DNA of 64,000 nucleotides from Nakaseomyces glabratus (GCF_010111755.1 NC_088955.1:186001-250000), one strand, 5' to 3'. Counted from the stretch's first letter, positions 28,913 to 40,866 are shown. A program made the numbers and translations. Notes: generated by a model not told the origin, from the letters alone.

Positions 28913-29850
28913 TTATTCTTCTTCTTCCAAAGTTTGAGCGGCGATACGGTCCAAATCTCTTTGACCGTTCTCAGAGATTCTTCTACCACCCTTTGGAGAC
29001 AATTCGACGACACCGATCTTTTCCAAAGCTTGCAAGACTCTTCTGTTAATGGAACCAGAAGCGTCAGCGTGGTGAGATGGTCTAGCACCTCTGCTCTTGG
29101 CGTTACCGTACAACTTGTTCAACTTACCGACACCGACTTCCTTTCTCAAGTAGATGTGTCTAGCGACAGAGGCGGCACGCTTGTAGAACCAACCTTCAGA
29201 GTCCTGTGGTGGCATTTCGTTACCAGCAGAGGTCTTGACGATATCCACGTAACCTGGAACCTCTAGCTTACCTTGTCTTTGCAAGAAAGAAGCGTAAGCG
29301 TTGATGAAATCTTGAGCAGCAACGTCTCTGTATCAAATTCCAATTGCTTTCAATAAAAACCACAGTTTATGCCCAATCATCTACAATATGCACTAGTTCA
29401 CCACTGTAAATATCGTTTCATTCATCCAAATATTCCACTGTTTCATCTAAACGTAGTCGTTATCAATCTCTGGCTCCACCGTTGCGTTTTCCCACTTAGA
29501 CTATGCATAAATTCGATAAAATTGGGTGATTCGAGGGTAGTATCAAAAGTAATAAAATTGTTAGTAATTATGTTCAGTAATGTTTTGGGGTTGAATTCAG
29601 TGTCTTATTTGCAATTATTCGTGTGTCTAGGATCGTAAGCATTTGTTCAGGTTATAAAGTCTATCATAACTTTTTGCTAGTCCACTATTTTACCTGGTTA
29701 CATCAATTTTCATGGAATTCTTTATACTCTCCACACTGGCTCTTCTGGTCATATTTGGTTCTAAAGATTCCTGACTCAGCAAGTCTATGCATCTTTCACA
29801 CTGTTCGGGCGGTAAAATCACGGTACGTACCTAACGGAAACACCTGGCAT
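28913..29850 (-). CDS. RPS19A: 40S ribosomal protein eS19, spliced
   Basis: Small-subunit protein needed for 18S rRNA 3' maturation. Two exons: 29831-29850 (20 nt, encoding MPGVSV plus two bases of an Arg codon) and 28913-29327. They join to 144 residues, exactly the S. cerevisiae Rps19 length. The splice donor is GTACGT at 29830-29825 and the acceptor ATACAG ends at 29328. Exon 2 continues the Arg codon and then reads DVAAQDFINAYASFLQRQGK, matching the family. The intron is 503 nt. Codon bias is extreme. A minus-strand TATATAAGG lies at about 29914-29922, 65 bp upstream of the ATG. Confidence 0.95.
29328..29830 (-). other. RPS19A intron (503 nt)
   Basis: Donor GTACGT, acceptor ATACAG. The only perfect TACTAAC branch motif is at 29560-29566, placing the branch A about 233 nt from the acceptor. 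That is far for a yeast intron, with AG dinucleotides skipped between. Folding that shortens the gap, or use of a degenerate nearer branch site, are alternatives. No snoRNA boxes were recognised. Confidence 0.85.
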
Positions 29851-30803
29851 CTTTATATCTAGTCTCTTGGGATCCTGTCAAATGATATCCAACTGGAAAA
29901 ACGTACCTATACCCTTATATAACTACTATACCGCCGAAACTATTTCATTAATATCTTTGCAGATTGAACATGGCGAACTAATTGCAGAGCCATTGTGGCA
30001 CTGGCAGCGATGCAATGGAGACCTTCGTCTTGCCCCTCCAGTGCCTCAGCAGGGAGGGCTGGTGCGCTACACTCAAAGGTCCCTTGTGGAGGACAAACTG
30101 GGAAGTGCCTCAGCTGAGCTGCGCTCGAGAGCTCCCTTCTGGCGATGCAGTGAGGGAGCCCACTGCCTGAGCAAACAGCCTCGAGGACCTCGTCAAGCTG
30201 AAAGGGTGGGCTGAACTAGCATGCCATTGCTAGAAGGATAGAAGGAAGTTTCTGCCTAGCTCTTGCACAGGGAGCTGGACGGTGGCTAGAATTTACGCAG
30301 ACTGACCAGCGTTGTGTGAGAGGTCTACACGGAACAAGGTTTTCCAGATCATTTCCGTTTTTTTGCATCCCAGTCCTAACATGCACTAATGAAATTTCCT
30401 AAACAGGAAAGTGATGTGGATTGTATTACTTTCAAAGTACAGATTTACATGGTGTCTGGGTTTTAGTCTTAGTGAAGTCACAATTGTTTAGGAGCTTTGG
30501 GGGATGGCCGGCAGGTGGCCGGCTGGTGGTTCACTTTCAGCCAACATAGCTGAGTTACCAGCGAAGGCAAATAGAATATTCATGTTGTCTTACTCATCAG
30601 ATATTACTATATTTTAGCTAGTGTACAGATTACATATGTGGATATGTTGGGGTTGTTCGTTACATATTGAATATGGAGGTTAATAAAAAAAAGGTTATAA
30701 GGCTTTTTTCTCTAATGCTTGTATACAAAAACAATTGAATGCTAAACTATATATAACGGTGTTATATACAGTCTTTTTAATAAGTCAATTTAATTTTGTT
30801 AGC
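29851..30803. other. Spacer between RPS19A and RPL18A holding a GC-rich island
   Basis: 953 bp. The RPS19A TATA lies near 29914-29922. A GC-rich, strongly structured island runs from about 29950 to 30365 (see separate entry). Further right is GGTGTCTGGGTTTT near 30450, which resembles a Rap1/telomere-type site, and two GGCCGGC copies at 30506-30512 and 30517-30523. No protein gene is convincing: the 115-codon rightward frame starts with TTG. Confidence 0.6.
29950..30365 (+). ncRNA. Candidate structured non-coding RNA, family unrecognised
   Basis: The segment is far more GC-rich than any surrounding spacer and has no convincing ORF. It is full of pairing segments. AGGTCC (30077-30082) pairs with GGACCT (30185-30190). 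CTCGA(G) (30124-30129) pairs with a second CTCGAG copy (30180-30185). GCTCCC (30131-30136) pairs with GGGAGC (30154-30159). These three nest into one long arm. A perfect CTAGCA/TGCTAG hairpin lies near 30217-30234. GTGCCTCAGC occurs twice, and GCGATGCA(A/G)TG occurs twice. A run of seven T (30358-30364) ends the island, as a plus-strand Pol III terminator would. I found no tRNA, U1, U2, U3, SRP or RNase MRP signature. Strand and ends are inferred. Confidence 0.4.
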
Positions 30804-32113
<1,310 letters not shown>

Positions 32114-32559
32114 TTTGTTATTCTTGTTGCTTACTTGTATAGGTTTAAAAAGAGTGAAACTAAAGAGGAAATTTGAGCAAGATGACCTGTAATAGCATTA
32201 ACGAATTTGTCACTTCTTATATATCCTGAAACTTTTTCCAGATAATTTTTTTTCGCACAGACGGGCCATCTGCGTCGAAGAAAAGAAGTTTTTTTTCTGA
32301 AAATTATGGAAGAGTTCCATTAAATTTCCTAATGAAGAAATAGTGTTGTTACACCCTTGCATTACATAGTAAGGCTGAGAAGCAGTCACAAAGGTGGGAT
32401 GGTCTACCTAATGTGTCTTAAAATTAATGAACACGATGGTTATACAGTTCATAGTATGCCTACATTTTATATCGTTATATATCAAATTTTATACTTTTGA
32501 AAGGCACATCATAGCGTTTAGAATGCGATGTTAAGTTGGCGAGCCTATGCGTATCATAT
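32114..32559 (-). promoter_or_regulatory. RPL18A promoter / MCH4 3' spacer
   Basis: 446 bp between the MCH4 stop and the RPL18A ATG. It is T- and A-rich, with no clear Rap1 site recognised by eye. No gene is seen. Confidence 0.5.
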
Positions 32560-34155
32560 CTAAAACTTCTTGATGCGGATACCTACACATAAATATCTTG
32601 ACACAGCGTAGCAGAAAGCGCCAGCAGCCATTAGTAGGGCCACGTATATGATGAAATGGTTGTAATGCGTCACAGATCTGTCGCCAATAATAGCACCACC
32701 AATTGGCAGCATAGGGATGTTAAATAGTGCCTCTACAAAGTATGCAGTGGCGTACCTCTTTCCGAAATCGGCTGTCTTTGATATCTGGCCAATGCATACC
32801 GGAGTTAACGACAGGATGGAACCAGTGAAGAAACCGTATGTGCATGCGAAGGCCCATAAGGCTCCAGTTGATCCACCAAAAGGCAGCCATATTACCAGAC
32901 ATAAAAGTGCACTCATGGAAATAGTGATAATCATAACATTGAATCTCCCTAAAAACTTGTCAGCAATGTATCCTGGTACATATCTACCCAGTATACCTGA
33001 TGCGTTGTATGCAGTAAGCATTAAATACGCAACATTCTCCGAGTTTCCTCTTGCGATTGCGTAGGATGATAAATATGTAGCCGCTGTAGTTAATGAACTC
33101 TCAGCAAATGAGGCACCTAGAGTAGTGAACACGAATTTCATTTCTGTAAAATAACTTAGCTTGAATGAGGATGAAAGGTACCATTTGATCAATTCTGTCT
33201 TAGACTTGAATGGTTCCACCATTGGTTTCGATTTTTCCCTTGTCAACGCAATCGAGCAAACTAAACAAGATAGACAAATGAAACCTAAGACTCTGATAGC
33301 CCATTTAAATCCAATCTCGACATAAAGTTTACGCAGCATGATTGGGAATATGATACCGCCAACGGAGCCACCGGTCGTAGCGATGCTGGTCGCTGTTGCT
33401 CTCCTTCTTAAGAACCAACTTGCAACTGCGCTAACCAAAGGTGTCATAAGAATACCAGTACCCGTTCCAGAAAGTACGGAGAAAGATAAAATAAACTGAT
33501 AAATATCCTTACAGTCAGCAAGTCCAAAAATCCCACCCACATAGAAAAGGGTCCCCAAGATCATGAGATGGGTACTGCCGTTTCTGTCAAAATAGCCACC
33601 CGCAAATATGCAGCTAACAAAACTAATCGTCAAGTATATCGAAAAGATCCATGAGACAGTCGATGATGAGACATTCATCAATTGATGTGTCGAAATATAT
33701 GACTCGATGGCACCAAGAGAATTGATAACACCAAAGACAGGGATCAAACCCATAAAAGAACCGAATACAACGGACCATGCTCTTAATCCACCATCAGGAA
33801 ATTCACGATCATTATCCAAAATGAGGGAATCGTCAGTATCCACCTCAATAAGACTCTTTTGACTCTCGTGAGTTTGTTCAGTTATCTCAGCTCCCGGCTT
33901 CTTATTTAAATCGAAAAACTCTGCATTACTAACATGGGCTTCTTTCTGAAAACCAGTGGATGCCAATCCCAGATCTTCATTGGTATCTTCTTCTGCCTGC
34001 CGTAGATTCTTCAATACAATATCCGGCTCCATTTCCATCCCGATGGCTGTACCATTCGCAACAACAGTTTCGTTAGATGACCCCTCAGCAACATTTCCAC
34101 TCTTCTTGTTGCTGAGGAAATTCCTCTTCAAAACCACAGTAGCTAGATCAATCAT
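32560..34155 (-). CDS. MCH4: MFS monocarboxylate-permease-like transporter
   Basis: Member of the fungal MCH branch of the major facilitator superfamily, related to mammalian monocarboxylate carriers; its substrate is unsettled in yeast. The 531-residue product has a long acidic cytosolic N-terminus (about 105 residues), the entry motif [16 protein letters not shown], and twelve predicted membrane segments split by a basic central loop (about 305-325). C-terminal basic tail GIRIKKF. Position beside RPL18A supports MCH4 (YOL119C). A PAC element lies 107 bp upstream of the ATG, unexpected for a transporter. A minus-strand TATAAAT is at 34225-34231. Confidence 0.9.
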   Translation of the reverse strand: MIDLATVVLKRNFLSNKKSGNVAEGSSNETVVANGTAIGMEMEPDIVLKNLRQAEEDTNEDLGLASTGFQKEAHVSNAEFFDLNKKPGAEITEQTHESQKSLIEVDTDDSLILDNDREFPDGGLRAWSVVFGSFMGLIPVFGVINSLGAIESYISTHQLMNVSSSTVSWIFSIYLTISFVSCIFAGGYFDRNGSTHLMILGTLFYVGGIFGLADCKDIYQFILSFSVLSGTGTGILMTPLVSAVASWFLRRRATATSIATTGGSVGGIIFPIMLRKLYVEIGFKWAIRVLGFICLSCLVCSIALTREKSKPMVEPFKSKTELIKWYLSSSFKLSYFTEMKFVFTTLGASFAESSLTTAATYLSSYAIARGNSENVAYLMLTAYNASGILGRYVPGYIADKFLGRFNVMIITISMSALLCLVIWLPFGGSTGALWAFACTYGFFTGSILSLTPVCIGQISKTADFGKRYATAYFVEALFNIPMLPIGGAIIGDRSVTHYNHFIIYVALLMAAGAFCYAVSRYLCVGIRIKKF

Positions 34156-34260
34156 TCTCTGCCCTAGCCCTTGACGGCCCTGGAACTTTTGAGCTACTCC
34201 AACTGCTACTTGACCCTCATCGCTATTTATACTATTTTTTTTCTGAGTTGTGAGTCATGA

Positions 34261-34269
34261 GCTCATCGC
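34261..34269 (-). promoter_or_regulatory. PAC element near MCH4
   Basis: GCTCATCGC, a perfect PAC, 107 bp upstream of MCH4 and about 620 bp from RRI2. Confidence 0.55.
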
Positions 34270-34550
34270 ACTCGGAGTTTGTAGTCCGAAGCCATTGTAT
34301 TCTACTTTAGTTTGTAGTCCCAAGTTATAGAAGTTATAGCTTCACATATATAATATTCTGGATTCGTTACATTGTTCATTGTGTTATTGCTGACGCCGCA
34401 ATTTGTAGATGCGGAGTGTTGGAATAACTTGCGGTGCATTCTATATTACTCGGACCATAGAAACAAATCTAGGCGAAATCTTGGACCACCATGATTTGTA
34501 ACACTCACTTTCTTTCATAAACTACATTATGTATCTATGGATATAGTTGT

Positions 34551-34582
34551 TATAGTTCACACTTTCTATAGTTCACACTTTC
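34551..34582. repeat. Tandem 16-bp duplication
   Basis: TATAGTTCACACTTTC occurs twice back to back without mismatch, and AGTTCACTTT recurs just after. It lies about 320 bp upstream of RRI2. Function unknown. Confidence 0.8.
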
Positions 34583-34887
34583 CTTAGTTCACTTTGCATT
34601 CCTTATTATATTCAGCTCTTGCTGAGCATACTAGGTTTCAGAAGTGGCTAAAGCAGTGTTGAAACTAGTCACATTATATACCTATAGGGTAAATATACCG
34701 GTTTAGTTGTTATAATCTCGATCTCAGACTCTCTATGACTTTTTTTGCTCTTAATTGAAATTCTCCATGATTAAAGTTGTTTTAACAGAACTGAAAAAAT
34801 ATTTGAAATTATAAGTAGTATTTAGACCTTAAAGTCTGGCTACTTGGCCAAGGAAAAGAGAACACTGAAGGTGGTGACTCGGTAATT

Positions 34888-36819
34888 ATGACGGATGAGA
34901 GCGATAACTACAATGACTTTATGATGTCCGATGAGGACATGGACTCAATTGAGATGGAGGATGAGGAGAATGATGTTGAAGGCGATGAGGGCCAACGAGG
35001 TGGCCAGGAATGGGTCCAAAACTATGAGCAGGGCTTGAGTTTATGGAATGATGAGAACTATGTGGCTGCAAGACAAGTGTTTTTGAAGACCTTGAGTATG
35101 CTAGTAAGTGAGGAAGAGTTGATCGAGATGAGATGTAAAATACATAGGCAAGTTCTAGAATGTTGGTGTAAAATATTGATGTATGGAGAGCCTGATAATG
35201 AACAATCTACTGAGATTATTGCTGATTTTAGGAACTTTGTAGAATTAGTGAATGAGTTGCACGGGAAGGCGAATTGCTCCCTTGATCTTAGCTCTATGTT
35301 CCATCATGTAACTATGGATTTCATGCCCAATATCTACGATAGGACGTTTATCCCCGGTATAACAGATGATGAGGAGTCCAGTAAGTGGGCTAAGATGACA
35401 TTCAAGACTACTATATTGCAAATATTACAAGGCAGTTGGGTTTGTCATACATTTCCAGAAGTAGGTTTACTATTACAACAAGAGCTACATGTGTTGCAGG
35501 CCTGGATCAAGACATTCGATAAAGAGCGGGATTTATATGCCATTTCAGAATCGTTAAGGAAAGATATCAACACTTTGAATGAATTACAACTGATATTACA
35601 GTGTTATATTGCTCGCTATATTGAAGATCAGCATTTGTTATGCAATGAAGGGGAGGTATTCAGAATGTGTTTAAACCAACTGGATCAAAAATGTAATGAA
35701 TCTTTAGCTGTCGCACAAAGGTCTGATATTAATTTAATTTTGCATTTCAGCAAGGCTTTGTTTCTGATACTATTTGAGCTAGATCAAGATGATCTAGGAG
35801 ACGGGAATAAAGTCACTGGAAGTACTTGTGTGCGAAGGTTTGTGACAATACACAAGTTCTATCAAAATATTGAATGTTGTAAAGAGGAGTTTTGGGAATG
35901 CCTCAAGAACCTGGAGGAGCTAGGTACTAATAAGTTTCGGTTCGAGAGGTTCATGCAAATTATTGTGGGTGGCTTTGTGTTATGCGCCATGATTATGCAT
36001 CGAGGATCCCAGACACGACTGGCTGGAACGTCGGGCAATGCAGATATTAACCCGTTCGACTATGAGCAACTGCGTATTGCCCCAGATCATATATTTGTTG
36101 ACAAACTACGAAGAATATATGATGTGTTCGTCGGCTTACAAATCCAAGAAATGCACAGTTGCTTAATAGAACTCGAGTGTATACGGGCTCCATTGTCCCG
36201 TTTGTTTGACCAAGTATGTTACTTAATACAAAAGCGGAAATTGTTCAGTGAAATTGCTCCAATATATAGCTGCATATCCATACAAGATTTACGCCAAAAG
36301 TTACAAATCGATCCCTCAGTACCACCCACTCGGGATGAAATTCTTGTCCATTTGATGAGGTACTGCATGCAGGACAGAGGCATTAATTTTAAACTAGACT
36401 TAGTGGCCGACACAGTGACCTTTTATTCGGAGCAACACAGCGAACCACTTCACGATGCTGTGTTTTCAGAGACCAGGATGGGCCATAAGTCCCATAAGTC
36501 ATCAATCTCTAAGGATAGAGCCATTGTCGAAGACATCAAGGCTGCGCATGAAATGCCAGAGGTAGAGTACGCCCACGACATAGGAATCCTGGAGTCCCAA
36601 GTGGATTCGCAGTCGCATTCTAAGTCGAACACGAAATCTATGTCAAGGCATGTGTCTGGGCATGATCCTGATTCTTTTGGCCAAGACACGATAAGTTTCT
36701 TCGACACATTGCGACTCGCAAGAGAGACTTATCAAGGAAGCAACATCGACAACTCGGTCTACACCATCGCAAAGCTAACCAACGAAGCACTACAGGAAAT
36801 AAGCAACGATGTAAGATAG
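34888..36819 (+). CDS. RRI2: COP9 signalosome subunit Rri2/Csn10
   Basis: Subunit of the reduced yeast COP9 signalosome, which removes Rub1/Nedd8 from cullins. The 643-residue product is close to the 645 residues of S. cerevisiae Rri2. It starts with the acidic MTDESDNYNDFMMSDEDMDSIEMED, aligning well with the yeast N-terminus, and the remainder is largely helical in character with a PCI-like C-terminal half. The last 120 residues are polar and low in conservation by eye. ATG 34888 is clear. Order with MCH4 and MSN1 supports the call. Confidence 0.92.
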   Translation: MTDESDNYNDFMMSDEDMDSIEMEDEENDVEGDEGQRGGQEWVQNYEQGLSLWNDENYVAARQVFLKTLSMLVSEEELIEMRCKIHRQVLECWCKILMYGEPDNEQSTEIIADFRNFVELVNELHGKANCSLDLSSMFHHVTMDFMPNIYDRTFIPGITDDEESSKWAKMTFKTTILQILQGSWVCHTFPEVGLLLQQELHVLQAWIKTFDKERDLYAISESLRKDINTLNELQLILQCYIARYIEDQHLLCNEGEVFRMCLNQLDQKCNESLAVAQRSDINLILHFSKALFLILFELDQDDLGDGNKVTGSTCVRRFVTIHKFYQNIECCKEEFWECLKNLEELGTNKFRFERFMQIIVGGFVLCAMIMHRGSQTRLAGTSGNADINPFDYEQLRIAPDHIFVDKLRRIYDVFVGLQIQEMHSCLIELECIRAPLSRLFDQVCYLIQKRKLFSEIAPIYSCISIQDLRQKLQIDPSVPPTRDEILVHLMRYCMQDRGINFKLDLVADTVTFYSEQHSEPLHDAVFSETRMGHKSHKSSISKDRAIVEDIKAAHEMPEVEYAHDIGILESQVDSQSHSKSNTKSMSRHVSGHDPDSFGQDTISFFDTLRLARETYQGSNIDNSVYTIAKLTNEALQEISNDVR

Positions 36820-38496
36820 AGATAAAAAAATCCGGGGATAGATGAGGGGTGTGGTTTGTAACAAGCATAGAATGCTTCTCTGATTTACTTTGTGTGGTTT
36901 CGTAATACTGGAAATTTGCGCATCGCAATGAGGGTGAAAGGCCTCCTATAATCAAACAATAGACAGGCGATTCTCCTTTGTGAAGCTCCTATTTTGTTGT
37001 GTGTGTGTGTGTGTGTGTGTGTTTGCCCTTCATTTATCTCACAGAATTCTTTGCCTACACAATTTCACAATCACAAAAAAAAACCGGCTTTGTCAGTTAT
37101 GCGTTTTTAACCCTCACAGTTCTGTTCCCTCACAGTTTCCTCCTCCCTCTTGCTTTGCACAGTAGTAAACATTGATCAAGTTTAGTTCTTTCATTCTGGA
37201 CAGCTTGATTGGTAGAAATTATACAATCGTGTTAAAAATCAAATCAAAAAAAAAGGCATCTTGTGCGGCGTGTACTGTGGAATTTGCGGTGATAAATATT
37301 ATAAATCAAAATTTTTGGCTTTGAAAAAAAAATTCTGATTAGCTTTTGCCCAAACAGCGATGAGGTGGGAGGATCAGAGAGAGGGGTTCTCTCCTGCTGT
37401 GCTTTGGATTGTGGAAGAGATCGGTGCTTTGCTTGTTCCTGTGTTTCTGCTGTTTTCTGTGTCGATTTCTGTATCTTATTTGAAGGTGGGTATTATGATA
37501 AGTTTCATTGCGAGTTGTTGTAGCTCTGCCTGATTACCAGTGGGACAAAGAAAGGATATCATCTGGGAAGGATTACACAATAATTAGACAGAGCTGTGAT
37601 ATTGTAGAGGGAAATAAGGAAGAAAACTGATTTGCGTTCTAGTCTCTTGCTGATCATTACTTTACAGCAGAGAGAGGGTAAAAAAGCACGAGAGCAGGAA
37701 ACAGAGGGTAGGGACAAGGAATTTCAAAGGACAACGAAGGGAGAGAGGAATATAAGGAAAAAAAAAATTCATTGTGAATTTGTTGTGTTTTCTCTAAGTA
37801 CTAGGGTATATTGTGAATGAAAGAAAACTTTTTGGTGGTAAATTTTTTTTTGTGATTAGGAAATTTAGAAGAGGGAAGTTTTCTATACATATCAAGGAGG
37901 ACAGGAAAGAAAACCCCGTTGACATCTTTCTTATACACGGATCAATATCCCTAACTGATTAGTCTAAGGAAGAGGATTACACAGAATTTTTTTTTTATAA
38001 AAAGGAATTAAAAAAAAAATATCTATTGTTCAAGCCAGAAGGAAGTGAATATATCTTTGCAAATCCTTTAATATCGGGTTGATATTTATTTGAACTCAAT
38101 TTCAGGTAATAAAATAGTCTTTTTGTGATTTGACATAAAAGTATCAGTGGTTGACCCATATTTTTATCGTGAGTGTATTGGCCCACTCATAAGATTACAG
38201 ATAGCTGGGAAAGGGGAAAGGAGTACTAAGCTAAAAAAATACTCTTGGATCACTTATATTTGTTTTGAATAAAGTTGATTCCATTTCTCCAATATTCGTG
38301 TTTTGCTCCCCCATCATTTTTGTTTTTGAGCCCACTAATTTTGGGTGTTGGACAGATCATCGATTATTGAAATAGAGAACCATCATAATACAAAAGTAAA
38401 ACATTTAGAGAGAAGTTTTATTTTTTTGATATTATAGCACTGCTTTGATAACTTCATTCATTTATTTTTGCGATTTTTGACACTAAAAATCTGCAT
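36820..38496 (+). promoter_or_regulatory. Long RRI2-MSN1 spacer with orphan PAC/RRPE
   Basis: 1.68 kb, the longest spacer in the window. It holds a (TG)n tract of about 23 bp (36999-37021), an RRPE-like TGAAAAAAAAATTC at 37322-37335 and a perfect PAC (GCGATGAG) at 37358-37365, more than 1.1 kb upstream of MSN1. A 12-codon uORF-like frame starts near 37818. Long leaders are common for transcription-factor genes, but the PAC/RRPE suggests a separate transcript starting near 37450. Confidence 0.5.
36999..37021. repeat. TG dinucleotide tract
   Basis: About eleven uninterrupted TG units, 180 bp downstream of the RRI2 stop. A likely length-variable microsatellite. Confidence 0.85.
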
Positions 38497-39885
38497 ATGA
38501 ATAGAGAAGGAATTAGTGGACCTGGTGGTGCAATTATAACGCACGACAGTGTGAGTACTGGGAGTAGTTCCAATTCGAAGAATAACGGTGGCAACAATAA
38601 CAATAGCAATATACCTAATGGAAACTCCAGTATGGGTGACGATATAATGGTACTAAGTAGGATAAATGACATAGAGCGAAGAATGATGATGTTTGAGAAC
38701 ATGTTTCACGCGTTGAGCGGGCGATTGGATCATCATTTCAAGAAGTATGACGTTCTAGTGTCCTCGCAACAACAACAAATAAGTGAACTGAATGCAGTGA
38801 TAACAACACTACTGAATGATCAGTATAGACATGCTGAGTTTGTCAGAGATAAGCTATCACACTCTCTACATGGCATATCTTCAACATCTATTTCATTGAA
38901 TGGTATTTCGAATCAGAACAATGATAATAGATCCAATGGATTTGCAAATAATAATTCAAGTGGTGTGGCCTCGGGTAGCTCCAATGGAGTTAATAGCCAA
39001 GGAAATACCAATAATAATAGCAATAGAAGTAGCTCTACTAGTCATCTCAACAACCCCAACATGTTAGGAAACAACAGTAGTGGCACAGGCAATAATCACA
39101 ATAATAATTCAGTTGGAGCTAGTAACTCTAACCAGAGTGTCACTCACACAATACTAGACGATATTCTTAATGAGCACGACTTGCAAGACAAGAAATATTC
39201 CGGAAATCGTAATCCTGGTGATATGAATTCTAGGAATGATGTCAATGACAAGTCACAACAAAGTCCTAGGGACCCTATGTCTTTGAAAAAGACGAAATTT
39301 ATTCACCATAGGCAATACAATGATGTTACAGATGGCGACTCGGTGATACCGTATACAAACCCATATGTCGATCAAAGTGGACATCAACAGAATAATCTAA
39401 CCTCTAATATTCTTTTCAATGATAGTACATCAGGTCAAAATGCCGGCAACCAAGGTACTCAACAGGCCACTCAGAATAGAGAGGAAGGTATGCCATCATC
39501 CCCTGGCCGTAAATCATACTCTTCAAAAAGAGGACCTAAGAAAAAGAAAGTGATGTATCACAAGCCATTTCAATTTATAAAATCTCCTCATTCGGTTATG
39601 GAGATTTGGAAGGAGTATACTGAAGGTATTGATGGGCAACCTTCCATTAGGGAAATGGAATCATTATACTCAACAGGTTGGAGACGCGATGCAGCTGTAA
39701 ACAAAAGATACTCTAGGAGAAAGGTTTTGTGGAAAGCAATCGAAACTGGTCTTTCCAGAGGCTATACATTGGATTACATTATTGACTTGTTGGAAAATTA
39801 TAGAATTATTGATCCAGAAAAGAATACAAAGCAACCTATTGGTTGGCTTTGTCAAGTTAACAACATTCCAGACCTCTTAAAATAA
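38497..39885 (+). CDS. MSN1: Transcription factor of the Msn1/Hot1/Gcr1 class
   Basis: Transcriptional activator linked in S. cerevisiae to invasive growth, osmotic stress and iron and sugar genes. The 462-residue protein is dominated by Asn/Ser-rich low complexity (about 17-50 and 125-215). A basic stretch GPKKKKV near 347 looks like a nuclear signal. The C-terminal GCR1-type DNA-binding domain occupies about 355-445 (PFQFIKSPHSVMEIWKEYTE onward). The region IERRMMMFENMFHALSGRLDHHF near 50-75 may be a coiled-coil dimerisation segment. ATG 38497 is the first in frame. Confidence 0.93.
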   Translation: MNREGISGPGGAIITHDSVSTGSSSNSKNNGGNNNNSNIPNGNSSMGDDIMVLSRINDIERRMMMFENMFHALSGRLDHHFKKYDVLVSSQQQQISELNAVITTLLNDQYRHAEFVRDKLSHSLHGISSTSISLNGISNQNNDNRSNGFANNNSSGVASGSSNGVNSQGNTNNNSNRSSSTSHLNNPNMLGNNSSGTGNNHNNNSVGASNSNQSVTHTILDDILNEHDLQDKKYSGNRNPGDMNSRNDVNDKSQQSPRDPMSLKKTKFIHHRQYNDVTDGDSVIPYTNPYVDQSGHQQNNLTSNILFNDSTSGQNAGNQGTQQATQNREEGMPSSPGRKSYSSKRGPKKKKVMYHKPFQFIKSPHSVMEIWKEYTEGIDGQPSIREMESLYSTGWRRDAAVNKRYSRRKVLWKAIETGLSRGYTLDYIIDLLENYRIIDPEKNTKQPIGWLCQVNNIPDLLK

Positions 39886-40866
39886 ACTGTTGCATGTTTA
39901 CCATGCATTTTACAATACAACCACTCCAGTAAGGGAGTAATGACTTTTCCATGTTTCATGGAAATCCATCAATAACAAGAATCGGAACAAAAACACCTTG
40001 TAACACTAAAAGAGAAGTTGGAAGTTGGATCAATGCTCTGGGGAGAATAATGATTGTCTTCTGTTTTTCCTCGTTTTTGAGTTATAATTGTTTGTTTCAT
40101 TTTTTTTCCGTTTTTTCCAATTGTTTTATAGGAGGTTGGTATATTGGTTGCTGTTTCTACATTTTCACCAAAATTCTGTTTTTAGCTCTTTGTGTTATAT
40201 TAATAAGTGATCGACTTCAGATGCATCGGGTTACCTGTATGTCGAAAACAAAAAAGAACAGAACTTTCAAACTATTACCTTCTTTTCACCAACATTTCCT
40301 ATGTTTTGTAATCATAATTTCGCTACAACTCTAACCAAAGCATCCCTTCCCAGGATGATTAAATGTTATTTCATATTCATGAGTGTAGCAAACTGTTTTA
40401 ATATAATTTTTCCTGTTTCGACTTTACTGAAGATGAATACATGACCTACAATTCCAGCATTTCAATCTCCGGATCTTCAATATCTCCAGCAACTGAAAAC
40501 TATAAAGACATGGACCATTTATTCTCATAAAAAAAAAAAAGAAAAAAGTCACTATGTATATTCCTATTCTAGTTATAAACCTCTATCTACTTTATATCCT
40601 GAACATTGTTCATCTTCTATATGTACAAAACTATCAATATCATGTTTATTTCTATATTACTCACTCTAAATCATCGCTCTTGGCTGAAATTCTTGCAGAA
40701 ACTGAAAAAATTCACTAGTTTTGCATAGAAGAGGTCATCGAGTTATAAAAGATTCGATAATTAGAGAAGTTCTTCGGAAATTAGGCATCTATAATTCATT
40801 GTTCTTTGATGGTTAGGTCATCCTAGATACTAATTACAGTCTTTTGTTAGCACCATAAAAGTGAAT
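39886..40866. other. Spacer between MSN1 and PAP2
   Basis: 981 bp of AT-rich DNA. A 127-codon rightward ORF (39951-40334) starts with ATG soon after the MSN1 stop. Its T-rich, hydrophobic composition and lack of features suggest it is chance within the MSN1 3' UTR. Nothing else is seen. Confidence 0.5.

Larger units (their letters stand above)
34156..34887. promoter_or_regulatory. Divergent MCH4/RRI2 promoter region
   Basis: 732 bp. TATAAAT (minus) at 34225-34231 and PAC at 34261-34269 near MCH4. A perfect tandem duplication of a 16-mer (TATAGTTCACACTTTC) occupies 34551-34582, with a third partial copy following. No other gene is seen. Confidence 0.55.

Noticed and set aside
29369..29862. 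Short frames within the RPS19A intron
   Set aside because: Inside a well-supported intron; no features.
29867..30214. 115-codon rightward frame in the GC-rich island
   Set aside because: Opens with TTG, has no domain, and overlaps sequence better explained by RNA pairing.
30448..30464. Telomerase RNA template, because the minus strand reads ACCCAGACACC
   Set aside because: It departs from the C. glabrata telomere repeat after CAGAC and is too short for a template; a Rap1-like site is likelier.
39951..40334. 127-codon ATG-initiated ORF after MSN1
   Set aside because: Hydrophobicity comes from T-rich 3' UTR sequence; no family features and no promoter. A chance ORF is more likely.
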